Of a DNA stretch of 7,562 nucleotides, positions 1 to 5,977 are shown in pieces (the first letter of the stretch is position 1; the number at the start of each line of letters is the position of its first letter). Source of the stretch: an uncultured Fretibacterium sp. (GTDB lineage Bacteria; Synergistota; Synergistia; Synergistales; Aminobacteriaceae). Below the pieces are notes generated by a model, which worked only from the letters and a program-made list of their open reading frames with translations, did not search any database and was not told where the DNA came from. A program made the translations under genes and the position numbers. Location of the stretch: NCBI RefSeq assembly GCF_938030725.1, contig NZ_CALHIQ010000122.1, positions 1-7,562 of the forward strand, in the 5' to 3' direction.

Positions 1-1087
1 GCTTCTCCTTGTCGTAGTCGGAGGTGGAGTCCTCGATCTCCTTCTTGATCTGCGCCGCGCGCTTGCGGATATCCTCCTTGTCGCCGGCGCCCTGGGTGAT
101 GGTCGTGTCCTCCTTCGTGATGCGGACCTTCTTGGCCTTGCCCAGCATGTTGAGCTCCGTGTTCTCGAACTTCAGACCCAGCTCCTCGCTGATGACCTGA
201 CCGCCCGTGACGATGGCGATGTCCGCCAGCATGGCCTTGCGGCGATCGCCGAAGCCAGGGGCCTTCACAGCAGCCACCTGCATGACGCCGCGCAGCTTGT
301 TGACCACCAGCGTCGCCAGGGCCTCACCCTCGACGTCCTCAGCGACGATGAGCAGGGGCTTGCCCGTCTGCACGACCTTCTCCAGCACGGGGAGCAGGTC
401 CTTGATGTTGCTGATCTTGCCGTCGTGGAGCAGGATGTAGGCGTCGTCGAAGCTCGTCTCCATGCGCTCGCTGTCCGTCACCATGTAGGGGCTGATGTAG
501 CCCTTGTCGAACTGCAGGCCCTCCACCATCTCAAGCGTCGTTCCCAGCGTCTGGCTGTCCTCGATGGTGATGACGCCGTCCTGGCCCACCTTGTTCATGG
601 CCTCGGAGATCAGCGAACCCACCGCGTTGTCGCTGGCGGAGATGGAGGCGACCTGAGCGATCTTCTCCTTCTCCTTCACGGGGATGGACTGCTTCTTCAG
701 CTCCTCCACCACGAAGTCGATGGCCTTCTCGATGCCCTGACGCATCTGCATCCCGTTGGCACCCGCCGCGACGTTCTTCATGCCCTCGCGGATGATGGCA
801 CGGGAGAAGATCGTGGCAGTGGTGGTGCCGTCGCCGGCGACGTCGTTGGTCTTGGAGGCGACTTCCTTCAGAAGCTGAGCCCCCGCGTTCTCAAAGGGGT
901 CCTCCAGCTCGATCTCCTTCGCGATGGTGACTCCGTCGTTCGTGATCGTGGGGGAGCCGAACTTCTTCTCGAGGACGACGTTGCGGCCCTTGGGCCCAAG
1001 CGTCACGCCAACCGTATCCGCAACTTTATCGATGCCGCGAAGCATCGCGCGGCGAGCGTCCTCGCCGAAGGAAAGAATCTTAGCCAT
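1..1087 (-). CDS. groEL: Chaperonin GroEL (Hsp60), 3' end outside the window
   Basis: This is the 60-kDa cytosolic chaperonin subunit, which forms double seven-membered rings and folds client proteins with ATP and the GroES lid. About 362 of the usual ~545 residues are visible; the rest lies beyond base 1. The start MAKILSFGEDARRAML is typical of the family. The nucleotide-binding signatures are present: TNDGVTIAKEIE near residues 49-60 and AGDGTTTAT near 84-92. The apical-domain signature AAVKAPGFGDRRKAML follows later. The ATG at 1085-1087 is preceded by a strong Shine-Dalgarno GAGGAGGA (1103-1096) with 8 bases of spacing. groES lies 55 bases upstream on the same strand with no terminator between them, so the two should be cotranscribed from the CIRCE-controlled promoter. 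Nothing in the visible part suggests decay. The C-terminal tail, which often ends in a GGM repeat, cannot be judged here. Confidence 0.98.
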   Translation of the reverse strand, partial: MAKILSFGEDARRAMLRGIDKVADTVGVTLGPKGRNVVLEKKFGSPTITNDGVTIAKEIELEDPFENAGAQLLKEVASKTNDVAGDGTTTATIFSRAIIREGMKNVAAGANGMQMRQGIEKAIDFVVEELKKQSIPVKEKEKIAQVASISASDNAVGSLISEAMNKVGQDGVITIEDSQTLGTTLEMVEGLQFDKGYISPYMVTDSERMETSFDDAYILLHDGKISNIKDLLPVLEKVVQTGKPLLIVAEDVEGEALATLVVNKLRGVMQVAAVKAPGFGDRRKAMLADIAIVTGGQVISEELGLKFENTELNMLGKAKKVRITKEDTTITQGAGDKEDIRKRAAQIKKEIEDSTSDYDKEK

Positions 1088-1142
1088 GGTTTGTATCCTC
1101 CTCTAAATCCTTCTCAAATATTTCTGTAAAGTCCCGCGTGGA

Positions 1143-1436
1143 CTACTTCTTGTCCACGATGGCCAGGACGTCGCGCTCGCTGAAGATCACGTAGTCCTCG
1201 CCGTCCAACTGGACCTCGGTGCCCGCGTACTTGCTGAAGATGATGCGGTCGCCCACCTTGACCTCGATGGGAAGCTTCTGGCCGTTGTCCAGCACCTTCC
1301 CCGTGCCCACCGCGATGACCTCGCCCTCCGTGGGCTTCTCCTTCGCCGTGTCGGGAAGGACGATGCCGCCCTTCGTCTTCTCCTCGCGGGAGAGCACCTT
1401 CACAACGATCCTGTCTCCAAGTGGCTTGAGATTCAT
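1143..1436 (-). CDS. groES: Co-chaperonin GroES (Hsp10)
   Basis: This is the 10-kDa heptameric lid of the GroEL chamber, acting in the cytosol. The protein has 97 residues, the normal length. It opens with LKPLGDRIVVKV, as most bacterial GroES proteins do. The mobile loop follows at about residues 17-33, with the IVL tripeptide at 25-27 that docks on the GroEL apical domain. The family segment GEVIAVGTG and the C-terminal GEDYVIFSERDVLAIV are intact. The ATG at 1434-1436 has a Shine-Dalgarno AGGAGGG at 1453-1447, spaced by 10 bases. It is the first gene of the groES-groEL operon, with the CIRCE element 28 bases upstream of its start codon. That arrangement points to heat-shock control by HrcA. 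Confidence 0.98.
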   Translation of the reverse strand: MNLKPLGDRIVVKVLSREEKTKGGIVLPDTAKEKPTEGEVIAVGTGKVLDNGQKLPIEVKVGDRIIFSKYAGTEVQLDGEDYVIFSERDVLAIVDKK

Positions 1437-1464
1437 CTTTAAAATTCCCTCCTGATCTTTTGTA

Positions 1465-1491
1465 TCAGCACTCGATCACTAAGAGTGCTAA
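1465..1491 (-). promoter_or_regulatory. CIRCE operator (HrcA binding site) of groESL
   Basis: On the plus strand the left arm TCAGCACTC (1465-1473) is followed by a 9-base spacer (1474-1482) and the right arm GAGTGCTAA (1483-1491). The established CIRCE consensus is TTAGCACTC-N9-GAGTGCTAA, so 17 of 18 arm positions match and the spacer length is exact. The only departure is T to C at the second base of the left arm. The element sits between the likely promoter and the groES ribosome binding site. This is the usual place for HrcA to block transcription, and it may also form a leader hairpin in the mRNA. HrcA itself is not in this window, so its presence in the genome is inferred. Confidence 0.95.
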
Positions 1492-1507
1492 TTGCTCAAC
1501 ACGAAGA

Positions 1508-1542
1508 ATATTAGCCCCTGTTCTTCGAAAGTACATCGTCAA
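1508..1542 (-). promoter_or_regulatory. Possible groESL promoter
   Basis: On the minus strand TAATAT (1513-1508) is a fair -10 box. It would put the transcription start near base 1500, so that CIRCE lies in the first part of the transcript, as is common. The best -35-like hexamer is TTGACG (1542-1537), but it is 23 bases from TAATAT, well over the usual 16-18. Either the true -35 is poor or another -10 is used. The AT-rich character of this stretch supports a promoter here; the exact boxes are uncertain. Confidence 0.4.
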
Positions 1543-1590
1543 ATTTACGTACTGTTTTGGCGTGGTGTTGATGGGGTGTGGGATCCCATA

Positions 1591-1618
1591 GAAAAGGGGA
1601 CGCCCGGAAGCGTCCCCT
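1591..1618 (-). terminator. Intrinsic terminator after the AhpD-like gene
   Basis: Read on the minus strand, AGGGGACGC (1618-1610) pairs perfectly with GCGTCCCCT (1603-1595) around the 6-base loop TTCCGG. This gives a 9-bp GC-rich stem whose last pairs run into TTTTC (1595-1591). It lies 28 bases past the stop codon of the AhpD-like gene and upstream of the groESL promoter, so it separates the two units. The plus strand has no T-run after the stem, so it should work in one direction only. The U-tract is short (four Ts), so readthrough is possible. Confidence 0.8.
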
Positions 1619-1645
1619 CGCCACGTTATCGTTGCTTGTGGGTTT

Positions 1646-1984
1646 CTACTTTTTGCTGAGCTGGTCGAAGGCCTCCAGGGCGATGGCCGAGTGGGTTGCG
1701 CTGGGGCCGCCACCCATGGTGATGGTCACTTCAAGGGCCTCGACGACCTCCTCGCGCGTGGCCCCCGCGCTGAGGGCGCCCTGAGCGTGGGCCGTGATGC
1801 AGGGGATGCAGCGGGCCTGAACGCCCAGCGCCAGCGCGATCAGTTCCTTCGTCTTGGCGCCCAGTGCGCCCTCCTTGTGTGCGGCCGCGTTCAGGGAACG
1901 AAATGCCCCGACGACCTCCGGCGCGGCCTGAGCCAGCTTTCCCATGAGCTCCTTGCCGTCGCGCGCCTGCTGTTTGAAATCCAT
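1646..1984 (-). CDS. AhpD-like carboxymuconolactone decarboxylase family protein
   Basis: This is a small all-helical protein of 112 residues in the carboxymuconolactone decarboxylase (CMD)/AhpD-like family. The family core runs from about residue 45 to 85: a KTKELIALALGV helix, then CIPCITAHAQGAL with Cys59, Cys62 and His66, then SAGATREEVVEALEV. The CxxC plus His is the redox signature of AhpD-type members, which reduce peroxides or serve as thiol partners. True decarboxylases in the family lack the paired cysteines, so a thiol-redox role in the cytosol is the better inference. The substrate cannot be read from sequence, and no ahpC or other peroxidase gene lies beside it. The ATG at 1982-1984 has the Shine-Dalgarno AAAGGAGG (1999-1992), spaced by 7 bases. 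The gene has its own upstream gap with an inverted repeat and its own terminator, so it is probably monocistronic. Confidence 0.93.
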   Translation of the reverse strand: MDFKQQARDGKELMGKLAQAAPEVVGAFRSLNAAAHKEGALGAKTKELIALALGVQARCIPCITAHAQGALSAGATREEVVEALEVTITMGGGPSATHSAIALEAFDQLSKK

Positions 1985-2027
1985 GGCGATGCCTCCTTTA
2001 AGATAATGTCTCTGATGCTGCTAATTC

Positions 2028-2045
2028 ATAGAGAGGATTCTCTAT
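2028..2045. promoter_or_regulatory. Perfect 7-4-7 inverted repeat, candidate operator
   Basis: ATAGAGA-GGAT-TCTCTAT is a perfect inverted repeat with 7-base arms and a 4-base centre. It lies 43 bases upstream of the AhpD-like start codon and directly downstream of a possible -10 box (TAGAAT, 2059-2054). A dimeric repressor bound here would cover the expected transcription start. It does not resemble the Fur, PerR or CIRCE consensus, and I cannot name a regulator. An mRNA hairpin is an alternative, but there is no T-run for termination in either direction. Confidence 0.5.
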
Positions 2046-2053
2046 CGCCGTTT

Positions 2054-2059
2054 ATTCTA
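2054..2059 (-). promoter_or_regulatory. Possible -10 box for the AhpD-like gene
   Basis: TAGAAT on the minus strand lies in an AT-rich patch inside otherwise GC-rich sequence. It is about 70 bases upstream of the AhpD-like start codon and 8 bases before the inverted repeat at 2045-2028. The expected transcription start (about 2047) would abut that repeat. No good -35 hexamer is visible at 16-18 bases, so the promoter may depend on an activator or be weak. This rests on one hexamer and its position. Confidence 0.3.
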
Positions 2060-2098
2060 TCGTGGTCGGTCGCCCTTCGCCTGAGCGTTTACCCGTAT

Positions 2099-2119
2099 CC
2101 CGCGCGCGACGATCGCGGG
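2099..2119 (-). terminator. GC-rich hairpin after tsaD, weak terminator candidate
   Basis: CCCGCG (2119-2114 on the minus strand) can pair with CGCGGG (2104-2099) around a 9-base loop. It begins just 2 bases after the tsaD stop codon. There is no U-tract after it, so if the operon ends here it is either Rho-dependent or leaky. In such GC-rich sequence a 6-bp stem can arise by chance. Confidence 0.2.
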
Positions 2120-2121
2120 CC

Positions 2122-3147
2122 TCACGCCCCGATTTCGAGCGATGGATCGGGGGACAGGTCCTCCGGGCTGCGCAGGCCGCGGTCCCATCCGCTTTTGCCC
2201 GCCATGGCGATCATGACGGCGTTGTCCGTGCAGCGGCTGGGCCGGGGCAGCCAGGCGCGCCAGCGTCGTGCCTCGACGCCCTGCGTCAGCGCGCGCCGCA
2301 GGGCGCTGTTGGCCGCCACGCCTCCCGATGCCGTCACGCTCCGGATGCCCGTCGTGCGCACGGCGAGCGCTACCTTGGCGATGAGCGCCCTCGTCACGGC
2401 GCTCTGAAAGGACGCGCAGAGGTCGGCCAGCGTCAGCTCGCCTCCCTCCGTTCCAAGGGCTTCAAGGCGCCGAACCTGCCACAGGAGCGCCGTCTTGAGT
2501 CCGCTGAAGCTGAATTCCACCTGTTTCGTGTGCTGAAGGGGGACGGGAAAAGCGAAGGCGTCCGGGTCCCCGTCCTGCGCCAGGCGGTCGATCTCCGGCC
2601 CGCCTGGGTAGGGGAGCCCCAGGATGCGTGCGGCCTTGTCGTAGGCCTCGCCTGCCGCGTCGTCCCGCGTCTGGCCGAGGAGTTCGTAGCTGCCCAGGGC
2701 GTCCACCCGAACGATCTCCGTGTGCCCGCCCGATACGATGAGCGACAGGAACGGGGGCTTCAGGTCCTCCGAGTCCACCATGGGGGCGAACAGGTGCCCC
2801 TCCAGGTGGTTGACCCCCAGGACCGGAACCTCCCAGGCCTGGGAGAGCGCCCGGGCTGCCTGCACCCCCACGATGAGGGAGCCCATGAGCCCCGGCCCGC
2901 AGGTGACGGCGATGAGGTCCAGGTCCCGCCCGCTCACGCCGCCCTCCCGTAGCGCCGCCTCCACCAGAGGCAGGAGGTTCTCCAGGTGCTTCCGCGCCGC
3001 GAACTCCGGGACCACGCCGCCGAATCGCGCATGGTCCCGAATTTGGCTCGACAGAAGCTCCGCGAGGATGTGCCGCTCGCCTTGCAGGAGCGCCACCCCC
3101 GTGTCATCGCAGCTGGTTTCGATGCCCAGCGTCAGGAAGTCGCTCAT
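2122..3147 (-). CDS. tsaD: tRNA N6-threonylcarbamoyladenosine synthase subunit TsaD
   Basis: TsaD (Kae1/Gcp/YgjD family) transfers the threonylcarbamoyl group from the adenylate made by TsaC/TsaB-type partners onto A37 of tRNAs that read ANN codons. It acts in the cytosol, usually with TsaB and TsaE. The protein has 341 residues, close to the 337 of E. coli. The N-terminal ASKHA fold shows LGIETSCDDTGVAL (8-20). The metal-binding histidines are in NHLEGH (His114, His118), and the third metal ligand, Asp308, is in CTDNAVMIA. SGGH (139-142) and ASGGVAANSALR (273-284) are the nucleotide-site signatures. The ATG at 3145-3147 overlaps the stop of the upstream gene as ATGA and has GGAGG (3162-3158) 10 bases before it. 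An open frame continues upstream to 3513, but that part lies in another frame of the neighbouring gene and lacks family character. tsaB and tsaE are not in this window. Confidence 0.97.
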   Translation of the reverse strand: MSDFLTLGIETSCDDTGVALLQGERHILAELLSSQIRDHARFGGVVPEFAARKHLENLLPLVEAALREGGVSGRDLDLIAVTCGPGLMGSLIVGVQAARALSQAWEVPVLGVNHLEGHLFAPMVDSEDLKPPFLSLIVSGGHTEIVRVDALGSYELLGQTRDDAAGEAYDKAARILGLPYPGGPEIDRLAQDGDPDAFAFPVPLQHTKQVEFSFSGLKTALLWQVRRLEALGTEGGELTLADLCASFQSAVTRALIAKVALAVRTTGIRSVTASGGVAANSALRRALTQGVEARRWRAWLPRPSRCTDNAVMIAMAGKSGWDRGLRSPEDLSPDPSLEIGA

Positions 3148-3695
3148 CGGGCCGGCGCCTCCAGGTCCACGCTGTCCGGGCCGAGCGCGAGGCGCACCCT
3201 GCGCCCTCCCTTCAGCGCCGGGACGCGGACGAGGAGCGTCCCTTCCGTGCCGGAGGGAAGCTCTCCGACGACTCGTATGCTGGCGTTGCCCAGCAGGTCC
3301 TCGGACGTCACGCGGTAGCCGTCGACCGTCAGGGCCGTGGGGTCGAAGTTCCAGTTCTTCTCTGCGCGGTAGCGAAGGGCCAGCACGTCGTGTCCCCGCA
3401 TCCTCTCGGCGGCCTCCTTCCTGGAGGTGTAGTAGTTGCTCAGGGCGGTGATCACCCAGTCCTCCGCGCTGCTGTCGCGGTCCAGAAGTCGCATCAGCGA
3501 GCGCGGCAGCCACGTGACGTCGATGCGCGCCCGCGCGTTGAGCACGAGCTCATCCATGAACTGGGCGTCCACCCAGAGGCGGATCGTCCGCGCGCCGATG
3601 GCCTTCCTCCATTGGGGGGACGGGGCCGCATCCGCAGAGAGCGCCGTCAGGACCGTTGCACACAGGAGAAGTGCTCCTGCAAACTTTCTCATCAT
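3144..3695 (-). CDS. Exported protein of unknown function
   Basis: I do not recognise this 183-residue protein. The N-terminus MMRKFAGALLLCATVLTALSADAA looks like a classic signal peptide: basic start, hydrophobic core at about residues 6-19, and a small-residue (ADA or DAA) cleavage region near 21-24. The mature form would have about 160 residues in the periplasm or outside. Cys12 lies within the hydrophobic core without a good lipobox, so I do not call it a lipoprotein. The middle (residues 65-112) is probably helical and rich in charged residues. The last third alternates hydrophobic and polar residues as beta strands do (LLVRVPA, RRVRLALG, SVDLEAP). No cysteine remains in the mature part. 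Two ATG codons stand in tandem (3695-3690): AAAGG is 8 bases before the first and GAGG is 5 before the second. The gene sits 20 bases after murJ and overlaps tsaD by 4 bases, so it belongs to the operon. Its coding frame is intact and it shares its neighbours' GC-rich codon use. Confidence 0.85.
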   Translation of the reverse strand: MMRKFAGALLLCATVLTALSADAAPSPQWRKAIGARTIRLWVDAQFMDELVLNARARIDVTWLPRSLMRLLDRDSSAEDWVITALSNYYTSRKEAAERMRGHDVLALRYRAEKNWNFDPTALTVDGYRVTSEDLLGNASIRVVGELPSGTEGTLLVRVPALKGGRRVRLALGPDSVDLEAPAR

Positions 3696-3715
3696 GACCT
3701 CAACCTTTCCAAACC

Positions 3716-5287
3716 TTATCCCTGTCCCTTATCTCTATCCTTTTTGCCACGTCGGGAGAACGCATCGCGGATCAGCCCCCACTCGTCGCAGCGAAGGGCC
3801 AGCGTCGCCCCCCCGTAGGCCGCCATGCCGACGATGATGACGCCCAGGTGCCAGGCCGCACGCAGGGCGAGTATCGCCTCGGGGCGGTAGGGCAGGGCGA
3901 GGCGCCAGGCCGCCGTGACCAGGGCGAGCGCTGCAAGGGCAGCGGCGGTTTTGGTGAGCCACGCCTGGCTCAGGACGTTCAGGGAGCGGCCCAGCTTCCC
4001 CCGCACGTAGCGAAGTCCCAGCAGGCCCGACAGGGTGAAGGCGATGCTGGGGGCCAGGGCCAGTCCGTTGTACCCCATGGGGAGCATCAGCGCCGCGGAG
4101 AGGAGCGCCGTCGCGGCGACGCTGAAGAGCGTGGTCTTGAAGGCCTCTCGCGGCATGGAGAGCGCGTAGAGGGCGCGCATCACGACGGTGGAGCAGGCCA
4201 TGCCCGGCAGCCCCAGCATGGAGAGCGCGAGGCAGGACGAGGTGGCGCGCCAGGCCCAGTCGTTGAACTCGCCCCGGACGAAGACGACGTGGACAAAGGG
4301 CCCTGAGATGAGCATCAGGCCAAGCGACGCGGGCAGCACGATGAAGAGGGCAAAGCGCAGCGCCTGGCGCAGCGTTTCCGCGAAGTCCTCCGGCCCCTCG
4401 GCCCGGGCGAGTTGGGGCAGCACGGCCTGGGAGATGGCGATGACGAAGAGGCCCAGGGGCAGCTGCAGGATGCGGTTGGCGTAGTTCAGCACCGAGATGC
4501 TGCCCTCCTGGAGGAAGGAGCCGAGCATCCGGCTGACGACGGGGTTGACCTGGTTCAACGACAAGCCGGCGGCGTAGGGCAGGAAGAGCGCCATGATGCG
4601 GCGCAGGTCCGGGTCGTGCAGGTCGGGCCGCGCAGGATAAATCGGGGCGCGCATCTTGAAGGTCCAGATCCATTGGGTGAGGAAGTGCATGGCCCCGCCG
4701 CACAGCACGGAGAGCGCCAGGCCATGCACGCCCCAGCGGGCGGCGAAGGGCGGGGCGGTGAGGATGAAGGCCAGGTTGCTGAAGGCGGGGGCCAGGGCCG
4801 GGACGAAGAAGGAGCCCAGGCTGTTCAGTGCGCCCATGGTGAGGGCGGCCAGCGAGATCAGGATGAGGAAGGGGAACATCCAGCGCGTCAGGCTGGAGGC
4901 GAGGGAGGCCGCTTCGGGGTCGAAGCCGGGGGCCATGACGCGGGTCAGGAGCGGTGCGCACAGGATGCCCACCAGCGCGGCAGCAGAGCTCGCGAACAGC
5001 AGCACCGTCATCGTTCCGCGAGCCAGCGCCAAAGCGCGCGACCGGCCTTCCTGCAGCGCGCGGGAGAAAACGGGCACGAAAGCGGCGGAGAGCGCACCCT
5101 CCGCCAGGAGCTGACGGGCCAGGTTCGCCAGCGTGTAGGCCACGTTGAAGGCGTCCAGCCCGCGGGACGCGCCGAAGAACGCCGCCACCACCACCTCCCG
5201 AACCAGCCCCAGGATGCGGCTCAGGAACGTCCCCGCCATCATCATCATCGCGTGTTTCACCATACCGGATGTATTCTGCCGCTCCAC
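3716..5287 (-). CDS. murJ: Lipid II flippase MurJ
   Basis: MurJ (MviN; MOP exporter superfamily) moves the peptidoglycan precursor lipid II from the inner to the outer face of the cytoplasmic membrane. The protein has 523 residues, normal for the family, and is a run of hydrophobic segments consistent with 14 membrane helices. The family signature SRILGLVREVVVAAFFG starts at residue 23, and NLARQLLAEGALSAAFVPVFSRAL follows at about 55. Arg24, Arg30 and Arg58 match the arginines of the E. coli central cavity at 18, 24 and 52, and Arg272 in NYANRILQLPLG probably matches E. coli Arg270. The C-terminus is short and charged (SRRGKKDRDKGQG). The start is a GTG at 5287-5285, chosen because AGGGGGA (5300-5294) lies 6 bases before it. 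The next in-frame ATG, codon 9, has no well-placed ribosome site. Four ATG codons in a row encode Met14-17. The gene follows the glycosylase gene by 36 bases on the same strand. Confidence 0.96.
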   Translation of the reverse strand: MERQNTSGMVKHAMMMMAGTFLSRILGLVREVVVAAFFGASRGLDAFNVAYTLANLARQLLAEGALSAAFVPVFSRALQEGRSRALALARGTMTVLLFASSAAALVGILCAPLLTRVMAPGFDPEAASLASSLTRWMFPFLILISLAALTMGALNSLGSFFVPALAPAFSNLAFILTAPPFAARWGVHGLALSVLCGGAMHFLTQWIWTFKMRAPIYPARPDLHDPDLRRIMALFLPYAAGLSLNQVNPVVSRMLGSFLQEGSISVLNYANRILQLPLGLFVIAISQAVLPQLARAEGPEDFAETLRQALRFALFIVLPASLGLMLISGPFVHVVFVRGEFNDWAWRATSSCLALSMLGLPGMACSTVVMRALYALSMPREAFKTTLFSVAATALLSAALMLPMGYNGLALAPSIAFTLSGLLGLRYVRGKLGRSLNVLSQAWLTKTAAALAALALVTAAWRLALPYRPEAILALRAAWHLGVIIVGMAAYGGATLALRCDEWGLIRDAFSRRGKKDRDKGQG

Positions 5288-5293
5288 CGCAAG

Positions 5294-5300
5294 TCCCCCT
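5294..5300 (-). promoter_or_regulatory. Ribosome binding site that fixes the murJ GTG start
   Basis: AGGGGGA on the minus strand ends 6 bases before the GTG at 5287. This supports GTG initiation over the in-frame ATG eight codons later, whose upstream bases show no comparable purine run at the right distance. Confidence 0.6.
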
Positions 5301-5323
5301 GCTCGATTCCAAGTGATGTGCCG

Positions 5324-5977
5324 TTAGGGCGTTGTGCCACTGAAACGTTCTTTGCGGAGCGCCGCCTTCAAGAACCTCCGCGTCGAGAGGAACGGGCTGT
5401 CCTTCACGGCGAAGCGGTAGGGCAGGACGGCGTCCTCTCCGGCGTAGTCCACGTTGATGCGCGGCGTCCTGGCGACCTCCGCGTCCTGAATGGGGTCCCC
5501 TCGCAAGATTCGGAGCGTTCCCCCGCGGAGGTCCGCTCCGTTCTGCTCTCGCGTGACGGCGAGAGCCATGCAGAGCTTTCCGGGACCGCTGCAGAGCTTT
5601 CGCTCGTCCTCCGTGCCGCGGCGCGCGCGCATGAGGGGCTTCCCCTCAAGGGGGGCCAGAGCGCGGACCAGCACCGCCTCGGCCCGGCCCGCGGGCGCGC
5701 AGGTGACGTTGAAGCAGCAGTACATGCCGTAGATCAGGTAGACGTAGGCCAGGCCCCCCGGACGAAACATCACCTCGGTGCGGTGCCCCGGACGGGGGCC
5801 CTCCAGCTTGAAGGAGTGGCATGCCGCGTCCGTCCTCCCGGCGTAGGCCTCCGTTTCGACGATGACGCCGGAGGCCGTGCCCTCCGGCGCGCTGCGGGCC
5901 AGCACGCACCCCAGGAGGCCCCGCGCGACGGCGACGGCCCCCTGTTGGTAGAACGATGGGGGGAGGAGCTGGGACAT
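5324..5977 (-). CDS. DNA-3-methyladenine glycosylase, AAG/Mpg family
   Basis: This is a monofunctional DNA glycosylase of the alkyladenine (AAG/MPG, formerly Aag/YxlJ) family. It flips out and removes 3-methyladenine, hypoxanthine and similar lesions to begin base-excision repair. The protein has 217 residues, the usual bacterial length. The active site is clear: IVETEAYAG holds Glu43 (the water-activating Glu125 of the human enzyme) and Tyr45 (human Tyr127). AACHSF supplies His54 (human His136). AYVYLIYGMYCCFNVT (77-92) carries the intercalating tyrosine region and Asn90 (human Asn169). SGPGKLCMAL (130-139) is the next family signature. The ATG at 5977-5975 overlaps the coaD stop by one base (TGATG), and AGGAGGA (5990-5984) within the coaD end is 6 bases before it, so translation is probably coupled. 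The frame stays open upstream to 6619, but that part lies antiphase over coaD and is not family sequence. Confidence 0.96.
   Translation of the reverse strand: MSQLLPPSFYQQGAVAVARGLLGCVLARSAPEGTASGVIVETEAYAGRTDAACHSFKLEGPRPGHRTEVMFRPGGLAYVYLIYGMYCCFNVTCAPAGRAEAVLVRALAPLEGKPLMRARRGTEDERKLCSGPGKLCMALAVTREQNGADLRGGTLRILRGDPIQDAEVARTPRINVDYAGEDAVLPYRFAVKDSPFLSTRRFLKAALRKERFSGTTP

Noticed and set aside
425..1129. A 234-codon plus-strand frame across the groEL start
   Set aside because: It is antisense to groEL, one of the most conserved bacterial genes, and has the Leu-, Val- and His-rich character typical of such mirror frames.
1088..1142. A possible separate promoter or hairpin between groES and groEL
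   Set aside because: The gap holds a strong Shine-Dalgarno but no convincing hexamer pair or stable stem. Cotranscription from the CIRCE promoter explains it.
1579..1588. The 10-base palindrome TGGGATCCCA downstream of the terminator
   Set aside because: It has no spacer or T-run and no link to a start or stop; a single short palindrome of this size is expected by chance.
1465..1713. An 82-codon minus-strand frame across the terminator and CIRCE
   Set aside because: It spans the intrinsic terminator, the promoter region and the CIRCE operator, overlaps the AhpD-like gene end, and has no ribosome site or domain.
3148..3513. N-terminal extension of TsaD up to 3513
   Set aside because: The added residues are low-complexity Arg/Gly/Pro sequence read out of frame from the exported-protein gene. 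TsaD starts naturally at MSDFLTLGIETSCDDT with a ribosome site and an ATGA junction.
3735..5312. A 525-codon minus-strand frame overlapping murJ
   Set aside because: It is another reading frame of murJ, rich in Arg, Pro, Gly and Ala, with no membrane segments; the MurJ frame carries all the family signatures.
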